From Paludibacterium yongneupense DSM 18731 (GTDB lineage Bacteria; Pseudomonadota; Gammaproteobacteria; Burkholderiales; Chromobacteriaceae): a stretch of 64,000 bases of DNA. Under the pieces are notes generated by a model. That model saw only the letters and a list, made by a program, of their open reading frames with translations, searched no databases and was not told where the DNA came from. Both the position numbers and the translations under genes were made by a program. Below, in pieces: positions 1 through 9,077 of the stretch (the stretch's first letter is position 1; every line of letters begins with the position of its first letter). The stretch lies in assembly GCF_000422925.1 (NCBI RefSeq), contig NZ_AUGZ01000004.1, forward strand, positions 372,001 through 436,000, in the 5' to 3' direction.

Positions 1-1018
1 GGTCGTCGAGCGCCCTGAAGACGCGGCCGGCAAGTTCCAGCAGGCCGCCGCCGCTGGCAAGGGGCCGGACATCTGGATCTGGCCGCACGACCGCCTCGGC
101 GAATGGCAGTCGGCCGGCTTGCTGTCTCCTGTCAATCCGGGCAAGGCCGTTCGCGACGGAATCGATCCCATCGGCTGGAAAGCGTTCACGATCAAGGGCA
201 AGACCTGGGGCTATCCGATTTCCATCGAGACGGTCGCCCTGATCTACAACAAGGATCTGGTGCCGACTCCGCCCAGGACCTTCGACGAAGTCGCCGCGCT
301 CGATAAAAAACTGGCGGCCAAAGGCAAGAAGGCCATTCTGTGGGACTACACCAACACCTATTTTACCTGGCCGCTGCTGGCGGCGGGCGGAGCCTATCCG
401 TTCAAGCGCCTGCCTGACGGCACCTATGATGCGAAGGCCGTCGGCGTCAATACCCCGGGAGCCGTGGCCGGCGTGAATACGCTGATGAAGCTGATCAATA
501 GTGGCGCGATGCCGAAGGGCGCTTCTTATGCAGACATGGATGCCGGCGTCAACAAGGGCCGTATCGCGATGATGATCAGCGGCCCGTGGGCCTGGGATAA
601 CCTGAAGAAGAGCCATATCAATTTTGGCGTGGCGCCTATCCCCAGCGTCAACGGCCGACCGGCCGCGCCCTTTGTGGGCGTCCTGGGCGCCATGGTCAAT
701 GCATCGAGCAAGAACAAGGAGCTGGCTGTCGAGTTCATCGAGCACTATATGCTGACTCTGCCCGGCCTCAAGACCATCAATGCCGATGTGCCGCTGGGCG
801 TGCCCGCCAACAAGGCTTTCTACGCTCTGCTGAAATCCGACCCCAATATCCGGGCCACCATGCAAAGCGCGCAAGCCGGTGCGCCGATGCCGAACAATCC
901 GGAAATGGGCCGTTTCTGGTCGACGATGCAGACCACGTTGCAAAACATCACCCAGGGTCGTCAGACGGTCAAAGCCGGGCTTGATGCAGCCGCGCAGCGT
1001 ATTGCCGCACACGACTAA
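1..1018 (+). CDS. malE: maltose-binding protein MalE, 5' end outside window
   Basis: Periplasmic substrate-binding receptor of a maltose/maltodextrin ABC importer. The reading frame is open from base 2 to a TAA at 1016-1018. No start codon or signal peptide is present, so roughly the first 60-70 residues of a ~400-residue protein lie upstream (inferred from family length). MalE-like blocks are GPDIWIWPHDRLGEW near the visible start and GRIAMMISGPWAWDNL in the middle, the usual 'AM...GPW' ligand-lobe motif. malF and malG follow on the same strand, which supports the assignment. A malK ATPase is not in the window. Confidence 0.93.
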   Translation, partial: VVERPEDAAGKFQQAAAAGKGPDIWIWPHDRLGEWQSAGLLSPVNPGKAVRDGIDPIGWKAFTIKGKTWGYPISIETVALIYNKDLVPTPPRTFDEVAALDKKLAAKGKKAILWDYTNTYFTWPLLAAGGAYPFKRLPDGTYDAKAVGVNTPGAVAGVNTLMKLINSGAMPKGASYADMDAGVNKGRIAMMISGPWAWDNLKKSHINFGVAPIPSVNGRPAAPFVGVLGAMVNASSKNKELAVEFIEHYMLTLPGLKTINADVPLGVPANKAFYALLKSDPNIRATMQSAQAGAPMPNNPEMGRFWSTMQTTLQNITQGRQTVKAGLDAAAQRIAAHD

Positions 1019-1074
1019 GGTGGTGGGCCGCCCTGCGAATGCGGGGCGGCGCAGAAATCAAGGAATCTGACAGC

Positions 1075-2595
1075 ATGTTACGGAATAAAACACAGTGGTT
1101 TTTGCGGGCGGCCGGAGTGTCGATGCTGGCGCTCGGCTTCTGGCTCGTGTGGCTGGTGTCCCGCGCCGGCCACCCCTGGATGGCGCTCGCCGGCGTGGTC
1201 GCGCTTGGCGCTTCCGGCTGGGTGTTCGTGTCGCCACGTGCCTACGCCTGGCGCTATCTCTACCCGGGGGTGGCCGCCGTGCTGATTTTCGTGGTGTTTC
1301 CGGCGTTGTATACGGTCGGCATCGGTTTCACCAATTACAGCTCCTCCCATTTGCTCAGCTATGAGCGAGCCACTGCCTACTTGCTCGATCAGACCTACTC
1401 GACGGGATCGGCTCCGCTGGCGCTACAGGTCTATCATGACGGCGGCCGGTTCCGCCTGCAGTTAAGCGATGACAGCGGCAAGTTGTGGGGTACGGAGGCA
1501 CTGGCGCTGAATACCGGCGAGACGCGGACTCTTCTCTTGCAGCCGACTGCCGCCGCCAGCGGCGCCCCGGCCTCCCTGCGCGAGCTGATCGCTTTGCAGG
1601 CCAGCCTCAAGACGCTTGTTTTGCGGCGTCCGGACAGCCCCGTTCTCTACCGGCAGACCGGTTTGCGCGAATTTTCCGAGGCGTCACCCCTGTTCAGCCG
1701 CCGCAGCGACGGTACGCTGCATAACAATCAGACCGGAGAGTCGGTCCGTCCCGACTTTGTGCAAGGGGTCTACCGCGGAGCGAACGGCGAGGCGATGGAG
1801 CCCGGCTTCAGCGTCAATGTGGGCTGGGATAATTTCAAGGCGCTCTTCACGCATCCCGAGTTTCAGGCCCCCCTGTGGCGCATCTTTGTCTGGACCGTGC
1901 TGTTTGCTGCCTTGTCGGTCCTGTTCACCTTCTGTCTCGGCTTTGTGCTCGCCACGCTGCTGAGCTGGGAAGCGTTGCGGGGGCGCACGCTGTATCGCGT
2001 GCTGCTGTTCATGCCGTATGCCGTCCCCGGTTTTATCTCGATCCTGATTTTCCGCGGTTTGTTCAACGAAAACTTCGGTGAAATCAATATGGTCCTGCAC
2101 AGCATGTTCGGGCTGCGCCCGAGCTGGTTCTCCGATCCGTTGCTGGCCAAGATCATGCTGTTGATGGTGAATACCTGGCTCGGCTACCCCTACATGATGT
2201 TGCTGTGCATGGGGCTGATCAAGGCGATACCGTCCGACCTGTACGAAGTGGCTGCCATTCATGGCGCGGGCGCGTGGACCAAACTGACCCGCATCACGCT
2301 GCCCTTGATCATGAAACCGGTGATGCCCTTGCTGCTGGCTTCGTTTGCCTTCAACTTCAACAACTTCGTGCTGATTTCGCTGTTGACCGACGGTCGGCCC
2401 GATTTTACCGACAGTCTGGTGCCTGCCGGGACTACCGATATCCTGGTGTCGTATACCTACCGTGTGGCGTTCCAGGATTCGGGTCAGAACTTCGGACTGG
2501 CGGCGGCGATTTCCACTGTCATCTTCCTGCTGGTGGCGATTTTATCCCTGATCAATCTGCGGCTGACGCGCGTCAATGCGTCGGCGGCGCGATAA
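1075..2595 (+). CDS. malF: maltose ABC transporter permease MalF
   Basis: Inner-membrane permease, 506 residues, pairing with MalG to form the translocation pore. N-terminal membrane segments lie at about residues 10-90. A large periplasmic loop (about 90-265) is typical of MalF, and a C-terminal transport core of about six segments follows. The EAA coupling loop that docks to the ATPase is EVAAIHGAGAWTKLTRITLP. I chose the ATG at 1075 (MLRNKTQ) because AAGGAA lies just upstream; an in-frame ATG at 1039 would add 12 unlikely residues. It starts 56 bp after malE and ends 12 bp before malG, so one transcript is likely. Confidence 0.94.
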   Translation: MLRNKTQWFLRAAGVSMLALGFWLVWLVSRAGHPWMALAGVVALGASGWVFVSPRAYAWRYLYPGVAAVLIFVVFPALYTVGIGFTNYSSSHLLSYERATAYLLDQTYSTGSAPLALQVYHDGGRFRLQLSDDSGKLWGTEALALNTGETRTLLLQPTAAASGAPASLRELIALQASLKTLVLRRPDSPVLYRQTGLREFSEASPLFSRRSDGTLHNNQTGESVRPDFVQGVYRGANGEAMEPGFSVNVGWDNFKALFTHPEFQAPLWRIFVWTVLFAALSVLFTFCLGFVLATLLSWEALRGRTLYRVLLFMPYAVPGFISILIFRGLFNENFGEINMVLHSMFGLRPSWFSDPLLAKIMLLMVNTWLGYPYMMLLCMGLIKAIPSDLYEVAAIHGAGAWTKLTRITLPLIMKPVMPLLLASFAFNFNNFVLISLLTDGRPDFTDSLVPAGTTDILVSYTYRVAFQDSGQNFGLAAAISTVIFLLVAILSLINLRLTRVNASAAR

Positions 2596-2607
2596 AGGAG
2601 GCCGATC

Positions 2608-3498
2608 ATGGCTATGGTGCTCGATAGAAGTCACCGCGGACGCATCATCCTCACGCATGTGGCGTTGATCGCCTTGCTGGCGCTGACCCTGTTTCCCTTT
2701 TTGATGGTGTTGTCCATTTCCTTGCGCCCCGGCAACTTTGCCGCCGGCAGCCTGATTCCCGACACCATCAGTCTGGAGCACTGGAAGCTGGCGCTGGGGT
2801 TTCCCATTGTCGATGCGACCGGACGGGTCGTGCAGCCACCGTTCCCTGTGCTGCACTGGCTGTGGAACTCGATCAAGATCGCCTTGATGAGCGCGACGGT
2901 GATCTTGCTGCTGTCGACGACCAGCGCTTACGCTTTCGCCCGCCTGCGTTTCCGTGGTCGCGATTTTGGCCTGAATGCCCTGTTCCTGATGCAGATGTTT
3001 CCGGCGGTGCTGTCCCTGATCGCCATCTATGCGGTGTTCGACCAGATCGGCAGCTATATTCCGTGGCTGGGACTGGATAGCCACGGCAGCCTGGTACTGG
3101 CCTACGCGGGAGGTATCGCCCTCCATATCTGGACTATCAAGGGCTATTACGAAACGATCCCGGTCGAGATCGAGGAGGCGGCCCGTGTCGACGGCGCTTC
3201 GCATTTCCAGACGTTTGCCTATGTCCTGCTGCCGATGGCCGTACCCATCCTGATCGTGGTTTTCCTGTTGGCCTTCATCGGCGCCATCATCGAGTACCCG
3301 GTAGCCTCGGTGCTGCTGCATCAGGAACAGAATCTGACGCTCGCCGTCGGTTCCAAATTGTATCTCTATACCCAGAATTACCTGTGGGGCGATTTCGCCG
3401 CGGCGGCGATCCTGTCCGGGTTGCCCATCACGCTGGTGTTCGTGTTTGCACAGCGTTGGATGGTCAGTGGCCTGACGTCCGGCGGGGTCAAGGGGTAA
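2608..3498 (+). CDS. malG: maltose ABC transporter permease MalG
   Basis: Second inner-membrane permease of the maltose importer, 296 residues, the normal family length. The first membrane helix is near residues 12-32 and a conserved binding-protein-dependent transport core follows. The EAA loop reads [21 protein letters not shown]-like, matching the MalG consensus. An AAGGAGG ribosome site precedes ATG 2608. It is the last gene of the mal group; a strong hairpin terminator lies about 75 bp downstream. Confidence 0.94.
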   Translation: MAMVLDRSHRGRIILTHVALIALLALTLFPFLMVLSISLRPGNFAAGSLIPDTISLEHWKLALGFPIVDATGRVVQPPFPVLHWLWNSIKIALMSATVILLLSTTSAYAFARLRFRGRDFGLNALFLMQMFPAVLSLIAIYAVFDQIGSYIPWLGLDSHGSLVLAYAGGIALHIWTIKGYYETIPVEIEEAARVDGASHFQTFAYVLLPMAVPILIVVFLLAFIGAIIEYPVASVLLHQEQNLTLAVGSKLYLYTQNYLWGDFAAAAILSGLPITLVFVFAQRWMVSGLTSGGVKG

Positions 3499-3571
3499 GT
3501 GGTGTGAGTGCGAGAGTGTGAAGTGTAGTGTTGAGTGTCAAAGCGTGCTAGTGGTGAGGCCATGTGCTTCT

Positions 3572-3600
3572 CCGGCCGGATTTTCCGGCCGGTTTTTTTT
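3572..3600 (+). terminator. Rho-independent terminator after malEFG
   Basis: CCGGCCGG-ATTTT-CCGGCCGG hairpin followed directly by eight T residues. It closes the mal operon. Confidence 0.9.
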
Positions 3601-3806
3601 ATGCGCCAGCCCGGATGCCTTGCGCGCAAGCGCAACGGGACCGACTGCGGTACTCCATCCCGGCGGCCTGGAGGTGCACGTCGTCTGCCGGCCCGGAAAG
3701 GGGAGCCGTCAGCCGGAGGGGGCATCGCGCGGTGGAATCCGAAGAACGCCGAAGGCAGACCGCCGGCCTGATGAACGGGACGCGGATACGAGGCGGTGCA
3801 GGGCAT

Positions 3807-4103
3807 TCAGGTGTTTTCGAGATAATCGAAGCCGGCCCAGTCTATCGAATAGGCGACTCTGCCCTGCGCCAGCCTGACCGCCCTGAGTAGTCCGCTCTGC
3901 TGCATCAGCAGCAGGTGTTCGTGCACGGTCTCGGCGCTATACTCGCATTTGCCCATGCGCCTGAGTTCGTTGAGCAGGCTCTGCTCTTCCACGAACTGGA
4001 TGTGCAGCGTATGCGCGATTTTCAGAATGAAAAAAACCAGGGGTTCGTTGCGTGGCATGAGTGGTAGCAGGGGTGAAACGATGACAATTCCTTTATCTGT
4101 CAT
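3807..4103 (-). CDS. small winged-helix-like hypothetical protein
   Basis: 98-residue soluble protein if the ATG at 4103 is used; a TTG at 4133 would add ten residues. The C-terminal half contains YSAETVHEHLLLMQQSGLL and ends with DWAGFDYLENT. That layout recalls small winged-helix proteins of the DUF2513 type, in which a helix reading 'HL.LL..AGLI' is followed by a 'W.G.DFL' end. This resemblance is from memory and tentative. The gene is divergent from the DUF1289 gene, with about 60 bp between starts. No strong ribosome site is visible. Function unknown. Confidence 0.5.
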   Translation of the reverse strand: MTDKGIVIVSPLLPLMPRNEPLVFFILKIAHTLHIQFVEEQSLLNELRRMGKCEYSAETVHEHLLLMQQSGLLRAVRLAQGRVAYSIDWAGFDYLENT

Positions 4104-4163
4104 ATCTCGGTCATACGTCAAGAAAAATGACAATTTTATTTCATGGTTAAAAAGCTATCCTCT

Positions 4164-4559
4164 ATGAATAATGCATCGCCTTGTATCGCACAGTGCAGTA
4201 CCGGGCTTGGCGACAATGTTTGTCGCGGGTGCGGCCGTACCTTTCTCGAAGTCGCGAACTGGAGCGTCATGAATCACGAGGCGCAGCAGCGTGTACTCGG
4301 GCGCTTGCCATCGCGGCGGGAGTTGCAGCGCATCGCTTCCGGTTTCGGCGGTCTGGCCGACATTGCCGAACGCGAGGGCGGCGAGTGGGGGGGGCTGCGC
4401 GTGCGTGGCCGCCTGGTATGGCTGCGGCGATCGCAAGAGGGCTGGCTTGTCGATTGCGGCGGCGCGAGCGATGTTGCGACTACAGATGACGCGCTGGCGC
4501 AGGCGATCGAACGCTGTCTGAGCGCTGCCGATGAAGGGGCGGGCAGAGCGCTTGATTGA
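4164..4559 (+). CDS. DUF1289-family protein
   Basis: 131 residues from ATG 4164; an in-frame ATG at 4143 is also possible and neither has a clear ribosome site. The N-terminal SPCIAQCSTGLGDNVCRGCGRT-like stretch, with Cys at C-x3-C and C-x2-C spacing, is the DUF1289 signature of small cysteine-rich bacterial proteins, probably metal-binding. The W-x-x-M segment that follows (ANWSVMNHEAQ) also fits the family. The C-terminal ~70 residues are longer than the minimal domain and unassigned. Precise role unknown. Confidence 0.75.
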   Translation: MNNASPCIAQCSTGLGDNVCRGCGRTFLEVANWSVMNHEAQQRVLGRLPSRRELQRIASGFGGLADIAEREGGEWGGLRVRGRLVWLRRSQEGWLVDCGGASDVATTDDALAQAIERCLSAADEGAGRALD

Positions 4560-4682
4560 AGATTTTAAGTCAGTTGAAAGCATTATGCTGATGTGCTGGA
4601 AATGTGCGGCCATTCAGGTAAGAATGCTGTACTTCCGATGAACATACCGTACGAGTATGGACGGAAGCAGGAGAGCAGAGCG

Positions 4683-6476
4683 ATGGAGTGGTTCTGGCGT
4701 TGCTATCGGCTGGTCGAGGAGAAATTCTGGAACAGTCTGGGCAAAAAAATCGGTAGTTTCTTGTTTATCAGTGCTTTTCAATTAGTATCGGTGGTCTATG
4801 TCTATCATGTGCTATCGGATGTCCGTTCCGCGCTCGGCTCGGCACCCCTGTCTGCGTCTTCGGTTGCCGATCTGCAGCACAAGATAGACTCCGCGATGTT
4901 CTGGACTGTTGCCTTCTGGGGCGGCTGTCTGTGTTTCTCCTTGTTCATGATCTGGTATCTGCGCTATCTGATCGTGCGTCCCTTGCGGCGGATTATCTCG
5001 ATTTTCAATGAAATCGGTGCCGGCGAGGGGGATCTGTCGCGCGATATCCCCACGATTACCTATGACGAAATACGCGAACTGTCGCAGTCGTACAATCTCT
5101 TCTTGCGCAAGATGCGGGAGATCATCAGTACGGTGCGCCTGATGTCGGTGCGTATCGCCCTCGGGTCAGCGCTGACGCGCAAGAACGTCAGCGAGTCCTT
5201 GCTCAGTGCCGAAGAACAGGATGTCATAGCCACCCAGGTGCGCGAAGCCAGCAATCAGACGACCGAGGGGACCGGACAGGTCAGCAGCCAGACTCAGGGC
5301 ATCTCACAGACCACGAATACGAATCTGTCGATGGCGCGCGAATCCTATCTCGAGTTGAAGACCGTAGCGGAGCGCATCGACTCGATCAGTCACAAAGTCG
5401 GCCATTTCAATCTCACCGTCGCCGACCTCAATCAGCGGTCGGCAAGCATCAAGGCGATCGTGGATCTGATCAAGGATATCTCCGGACAGACCAATCTGCT
5501 GGCGCTCAATGCTGCCATCGAGGCGGCGCGTGCGGGCGAAGCCGGCCGCGGTTTTGCCGTGGTCGCCGACGAGGTGCGCAGGCTGGCCGAACGGGTGCGG
5601 GTGGCGACCGGGGAGATTTCGCTGAATATCGATGGCATGCTGAGCCTGGTGGCGGAAACCGGAAGCGAAACCGAAGACATCACCCGCGGGACGCGCGATG
5701 CCTGCGAGGTGGTGGCGCGCGCATCCGATCATTTCGGCCTGATGATGGGCGACTTCGAGACCACCAGCAACGGCCTGGGCGATATTGCCCATACCATGGA
5801 GCGCTTTGCCGACACCAGTCGCCAGGTGAACAGCTACGTTAACGAGATCCATCAGCTCGGGCAGCTGGTGCGTGGCCGGCTTAGCCAGACCGGCTCCACC
5901 GTGGTCGAATTGTCGGAGGCAGCAGAGCAGGTGCAGGAGCTGGTGTCGCGCTTCATTCTGGGGGAGGGCGCGCTCGATCGCCTCGCTGCGACAGCCCGCA
6001 CCACGCGCGATGCGACGGCTGCCGTGCTGCGCGAGGCTTGGCGCCGGGGAGTCAATGTCTTCGATCAGCACTATCAGCCGATCCCGGGCAGCCATCCCCC
6101 ACGTTTCCATACCGCCTACGACAGGGTGCTGGAAAAAATGCTGCAGCCCCTGTGCGACAGATATGCGGCGGAAAACGAGGGTTGCCGCTTCTGTGTGATG
6201 ACCGACCTCAACGGCTACGCGCCGACGCATATGTCGGCGCTGTCGCAAGCGCCGACCGGCGACCCGGCGCATGATCTGCCCTTCTGCCGCGACAAGCGCA
6301 CGTTCGACGATGTGGACGGTCTCAAATCGGCGCGCAACACCGAGCCGTTCCTGTTGCACACCTATACCCGCGACACGGGAGAGGTATTGTCCGAAATTTC
6401 GCTGCCGGTGATGGTGGAAGGCCGGCATTGGGGGTGTGTGAGATTCGGCTTCGCGCCGGAAGCCTTGCTGCAGTGA
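4683..6476 (+). CDS. methyl-accepting chemotaxis protein with cytoplasmic C-terminal sensory domain
   Basis: 597-residue chemoreceptor. TM1 is at about residues 21-43, followed by a short periplasmic loop of only about 28 residues. TM2 is at about 72-98, HAMP at about 99-150, then the coiled-coil signalling domain with the conserved hairpin tip ISGQTNLLALNAAIEAARAG and GRGFAVVADEVR. After the signalling domain, about 135 extra residues (about 460-597) include RFHTAYD, VMTDLNGYAPTH, CRDKRTFDD and GRHWGCVRFGF. This resembles the Cache/PAS-type domain found at the C-terminus of some receptors. The tiny periplasmic loop and extra C-terminal domain suggest that it senses a cytoplasmic or membrane-derived cue (inference). 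Start ATG 4683 follows AGGAG. Confidence 0.88.
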   Translation: MEWFWRCYRLVEEKFWNSLGKKIGSFLFISAFQLVSVVYVYHVLSDVRSALGSAPLSASSVADLQHKIDSAMFWTVAFWGGCLCFSLFMIWYLRYLIVRPLRRIISIFNEIGAGEGDLSRDIPTITYDEIRELSQSYNLFLRKMREIISTVRLMSVRIALGSALTRKNVSESLLSAEEQDVIATQVREASNQTTEGTGQVSSQTQGISQTTNTNLSMARESYLELKTVAERIDSISHKVGHFNLTVADLNQRSASIKAIVDLIKDISGQTNLLALNAAIEAARAGEAGRGFAVVADEVRRLAERVRVATGEISLNIDGMLSLVAETGSETEDITRGTRDACEVVARASDHFGLMMGDFETTSNGLGDIAHTMERFADTSRQVNSYVNEIHQLGQLVRGRLSQTGSTVVELSEAAEQVQELVSRFILGEGALDRLAATARTTRDATAAVLREAWRRGVNVFDQHYQPIPGSHPPRFHTAYDRVLEKMLQPLCDRYAAENEGCRFCVMTDLNGYAPTHMSALSQAPTGDPAHDLPFCRDKRTFDDVDGLKSARNTEPFLLHTYTRDTGEVLSEISLPVMVEGRHWGCVRFGFAPEALLQ

Positions 6477-6513
6477 GGCCAGGCTGGACTGCACGGCGCG
6501 ATGCGCCGTGCGC

Positions 6514-6993
6514 CTAGGGTTTGCTCGTGCTTCCGTTCTCCAGCATCGACGTGCAGTGCGGGCAGCGGCTCGCCTGCAGCGCAACGGGTGACAGGCAGTA
6601 GGGGCACTCGCCTTGACTCGGACCCGGACTTTCGGCCGGCGCTTCGCGCTTCAGCCGGTTGATGGCCTTGACCGCAATGAAGATGGCGAAGGCCACGATC
6701 AGAAAATTGACCAGCGCGTTGGCGAACAGGCCGAAATTGAGTGTGACCGCGCCGGCTTGCTTGGCGGCCGCCAGCGACACATAGGGGCCGGCGAGTTTGC
6801 TGCCATCCTTCAAGACCAGGAACAGGTTCGAGAAATCGACGTTTCCCAGCATGAGTCCGATCGGCGGCATGATGATGTCTTCGACCAGCGATTTGACGAT
6901 GGTGGCAAAGGCGCCGCCGATGACGACACCGACCGCCAGGTCGATGACGTTGCCGCGCATGGCAAATTCCTTGAACTCCTTGATGATGCTCAT
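6514..6993 (-). CDS. mscL: large-conductance mechanosensitive channel MscL with zinc-ribbon tail
   Basis: 159 residues. It is the stretch-gated homopentameric channel that releases solutes on hypo-osmotic shock. The N-terminal amphipathic helix and TM1 ([20 protein letters not shown]) and TM2 ([19 protein letters not shown]) are canonical. E. coli MscL is about 136 residues; here a C-terminal extension carries CPYC and CPHC separated by 11 residues, a zinc-ribbon-like knuckle. AAGGAAA precedes the ATG. It is convergent with the chemoreceptor gene. Confidence 0.93.
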   Translation of the reverse strand: MSIIKEFKEFAMRGNVIDLAVGVVIGGAFATIVKSLVEDIIMPPIGLMLGNVDFSNLFLVLKDGSKLAGPYVSLAAAKQAGAVTLNFGLFANALVNFLIVAFAIFIAVKAINRLKREAPAESPGPSQGECPYCLSPVALQASRCPHCTSMLENGSTSKP

Positions 6994-7066
6994 CGGGTTT
7001 CCTTTGCGTCTCAGTATTATTCATTTTATTTAATTCGCCCTGTGCGCGCCACTCCGGCGCGGGCGC

Positions 7067-7939
7067 TCACACTTGAGCCGGCGCTCCGGCCAGACGGCGG
7101 ACGATTTCCTTTACGGGTACGCCTCCGAGTACCGCGCCGCCCATGATCAGGAAAATGGCCAGCGTGGCCGCCGAGTTGAGCTCGGCCTGCCCGCATACCA
7201 CCAGCAGCAGGGTCGACAGCAGCGGCGTCACATAGGCCATGGCGCCGATCTGGCGCGGGTCGCCTTGCGTGACGGCGCGGTTCCAGAACAGATAGGACGC
7301 CCCCATGGGGCCCGCGCCCAGCAGCACCAGTACCAGCCATTGACGCGTGCTGACGATGGCGGAGGGTTCGAACAGCTGATGGCACAGCAAGGCCAGCAGC
7401 CCCGAGGCCAGACAGAAGCCCCCGACCGCGGCGTTGTTGAAGGCTGGCAGACGGCGCGTGAACACGCTGTAGCAGGCCCAGACCAGAGCGGCTCCGAGAG
7501 CGAGCAGGTAGCCCGGAATATCGGCGGTGACCAAGTTCAGACTCCCTCCTGTCACGATCAACCCTGCGCCGGCGAACCCCAGCAAGCTGCCCAGTATATG
7601 GTTCAGGCCGATACGGCTGCCAGGCAGCGCCAGCGGTGACAGTAGCACCAGCAGCAGTGGCCATATATAGCTGAGCAGGTTGGCCTGAAGGGTCGGCGCA
7701 TGGCGGAAAGCGCTGAAGATCAGCAAGTGATAGCCGAAGATGCCGAAAACACCGTTGAGGAAGATGTTGGGCGCCACCTTCCACTGCCGGGCGTGCGGCA
7801 GCGACAGCGTGCTGCCAATACACAGGCCTGCGCCGGCGACAAAGAACGGGGGCAGGCTGCGCAACTGGGTTCCCAGGGTGGCAAACAGGGCCCATAGCGC
7901 GATGGCGCCGAGGGCGAAGAGGGCTGGTTTTCGATTCAT
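7067..7939 (-). CDS. EamA/DMT-family transporter
   Basis: 290-residue inner-membrane protein with about ten hydrophobic segments in two EamA repeats. It resembles YddG-like exporters of the drug/metabolite superfamily; substrate unknown. I prefer the ATG at 7939 (MNRKPALFALGAIALW), because the ~24 residues gained by starting at 8011 are polar and unlike the family. No strong ribosome site is visible at either start. It lies just downstream of the LysR gene on the same strand, so it may share its transcript. Confidence 0.82.
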   Translation of the reverse strand: MNRKPALFALGAIALWALFATLGTQLRSLPPFFVAGAGLCIGSTLSLPHARQWKVAPNIFLNGVFGIFGYHLLIFSAFRHAPTLQANLLSYIWPLLLVLLSPLALPGSRIGLNHILGSLLGFAGAGLIVTGGSLNLVTADIPGYLLALGAALVWACYSVFTRRLPAFNNAAVGGFCLASGLLALLCHQLFEPSAIVSTRQWLVLVLLGAGPMGASYLFWNRAVTQGDPRQIGAMAYVTPLLSTLLLVVCGQAELNSAATLAIFLIMGGAVLGGVPVKEIVRRLAGAPAQV

Positions 7940-8059
7940 GATGCGGCAAGGGCAAGGGTAATGCCGCGAATTGTACGCACTCGAGTGGTGCATTGGAATA
8001 ACTATCTTCAAATAAAGATAACTGTAAGGCCTTGTTTTAGCTGTCTTGCCCGCTGTCTT

Positions 8060-8983
8060 TCAATAGGCCGCCGGAGTGAGTGCGCCGGCCCCGCTGTCGT
8101 AGGCGCTCAGCAGGGCATCGAGCAGCCGGCGGCCGTGCGCGGGCAGGCTGGCCGCATCGCGAACGCAGATCTTGAGGTCGCGGATGGCCCAGGCATCTTC
8201 CAGTTCGATCACGTGCAAGGCGTTCAGCGGCGCATAGCGGCGCGCGATGCGGGACGGCAGGATGGCCAGTCCGGCCCCGGAGCCGACCAGGCCCGCCAGC
8301 GACTGGTAATTGTTGGTGTGGACGCGATGGCGCAGGGCCTTGCCCTTGAGTCGCGCCATATCTTCGAGGAATAGCTGGATCGCGCTGTATTCCGACAATC
8401 CGACAAAGGGGTAGTCGAGCGTTTGTGCAAAGCCGATGCGCAAGGAATGGCTGAGCTCATGGTCGAGCGGGGTGACCAGGACAAGACGGTCGCGCGCGAA
8501 AGGAAACAGGCTCAGCCTTTCTACGCCAAGTGCGCTGTCGAGAATGCCGATGTCGGCTTCGCCTTCTTCGATGGCGCTGACGATCTCGCGGCTTGGACGT
8601 TCGAGTAGACGGATGTCGATGTCGGGTTCGCGGGCAAGGAAGCGCCCGAGCACGTCGGGAAGAAAGACCGTGCTGGCCACGGTATTGGCCAGCAGCCGGA
8701 TCTCGCGCGTCAGCCCGCGGCTGATGTCGCCCATTTCGCCGTTCAGGCGCGCACTCGCTTCCAGTACGCCACGGGCATGAAACAGCAGGACCTCGCCGGC
8801 CGGCGTCAGCACCACGCCGCGCGAGTGCCGCTCCACCAGCCGTACCGCGTACAGCTCTTCCATCTTTTTCAGGCGCTGGCTGGCGGCGGACAGGGCCATC
8901 GGCAGCTGCAGGGCGGTCTCGCTGAGGCTGCCGGTCTCGGCAAGGAGAGCAAACAGACGCAGGTCGACAAAATCGAGGCGCAT
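8060..8983 (-). CDS. LysR-family transcriptional regulator
   Basis: 307 residues. The N-terminal winged helix-turn-helix begins MRLDFVDLRLFALLAETGSL and includes LSAASQRLKKMEELY. The effector-binding domain follows from about residue 90 and ends near the C-terminus (GAGLAILPSRIARRY). It is divergent from the DMT transporter that starts at 9078, with 94 bp between starts. That is the classic arrangement for a LysR protein controlling its neighbour. Effector unknown. Confidence 0.9.
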   Translation of the reverse strand: MRLDFVDLRLFALLAETGSLSETALQLPMALSAASQRLKKMEELYAVRLVERHSRGVVLTPAGEVLLFHARGVLEASARLNGEMGDISRGLTREIRLLANTVASTVFLPDVLGRFLAREPDIDIRLLERPSREIVSAIEEGEADIGILDSALGVERLSLFPFARDRLVLVTPLDHELSHSLRIGFAQTLDYPFVGLSEYSAIQLFLEDMARLKGKALRHRVHTNNYQSLAGLVGSGAGLAILPSRIARRYAPLNALHVIELEDAWAIRDLKICVRDAASLPAHGRRLLDALLSAYDSGAGALTPAAY

Positions 8984-9077
8984 AAGGTTTCGTCTTTCGC
9001 GAAATCAGACTGCAGTAATGAGAGAGGAGGGGCATACGCTGCGAAGGCATAATGCGCGTATCCAACAAGGCGATATC

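Noticed and set aside
3499-3545. GTG-rich, C-poor tract after malG
   Set aside because: No regular repeat unit and it lies in a short spacer before the terminator; no function can be argued.
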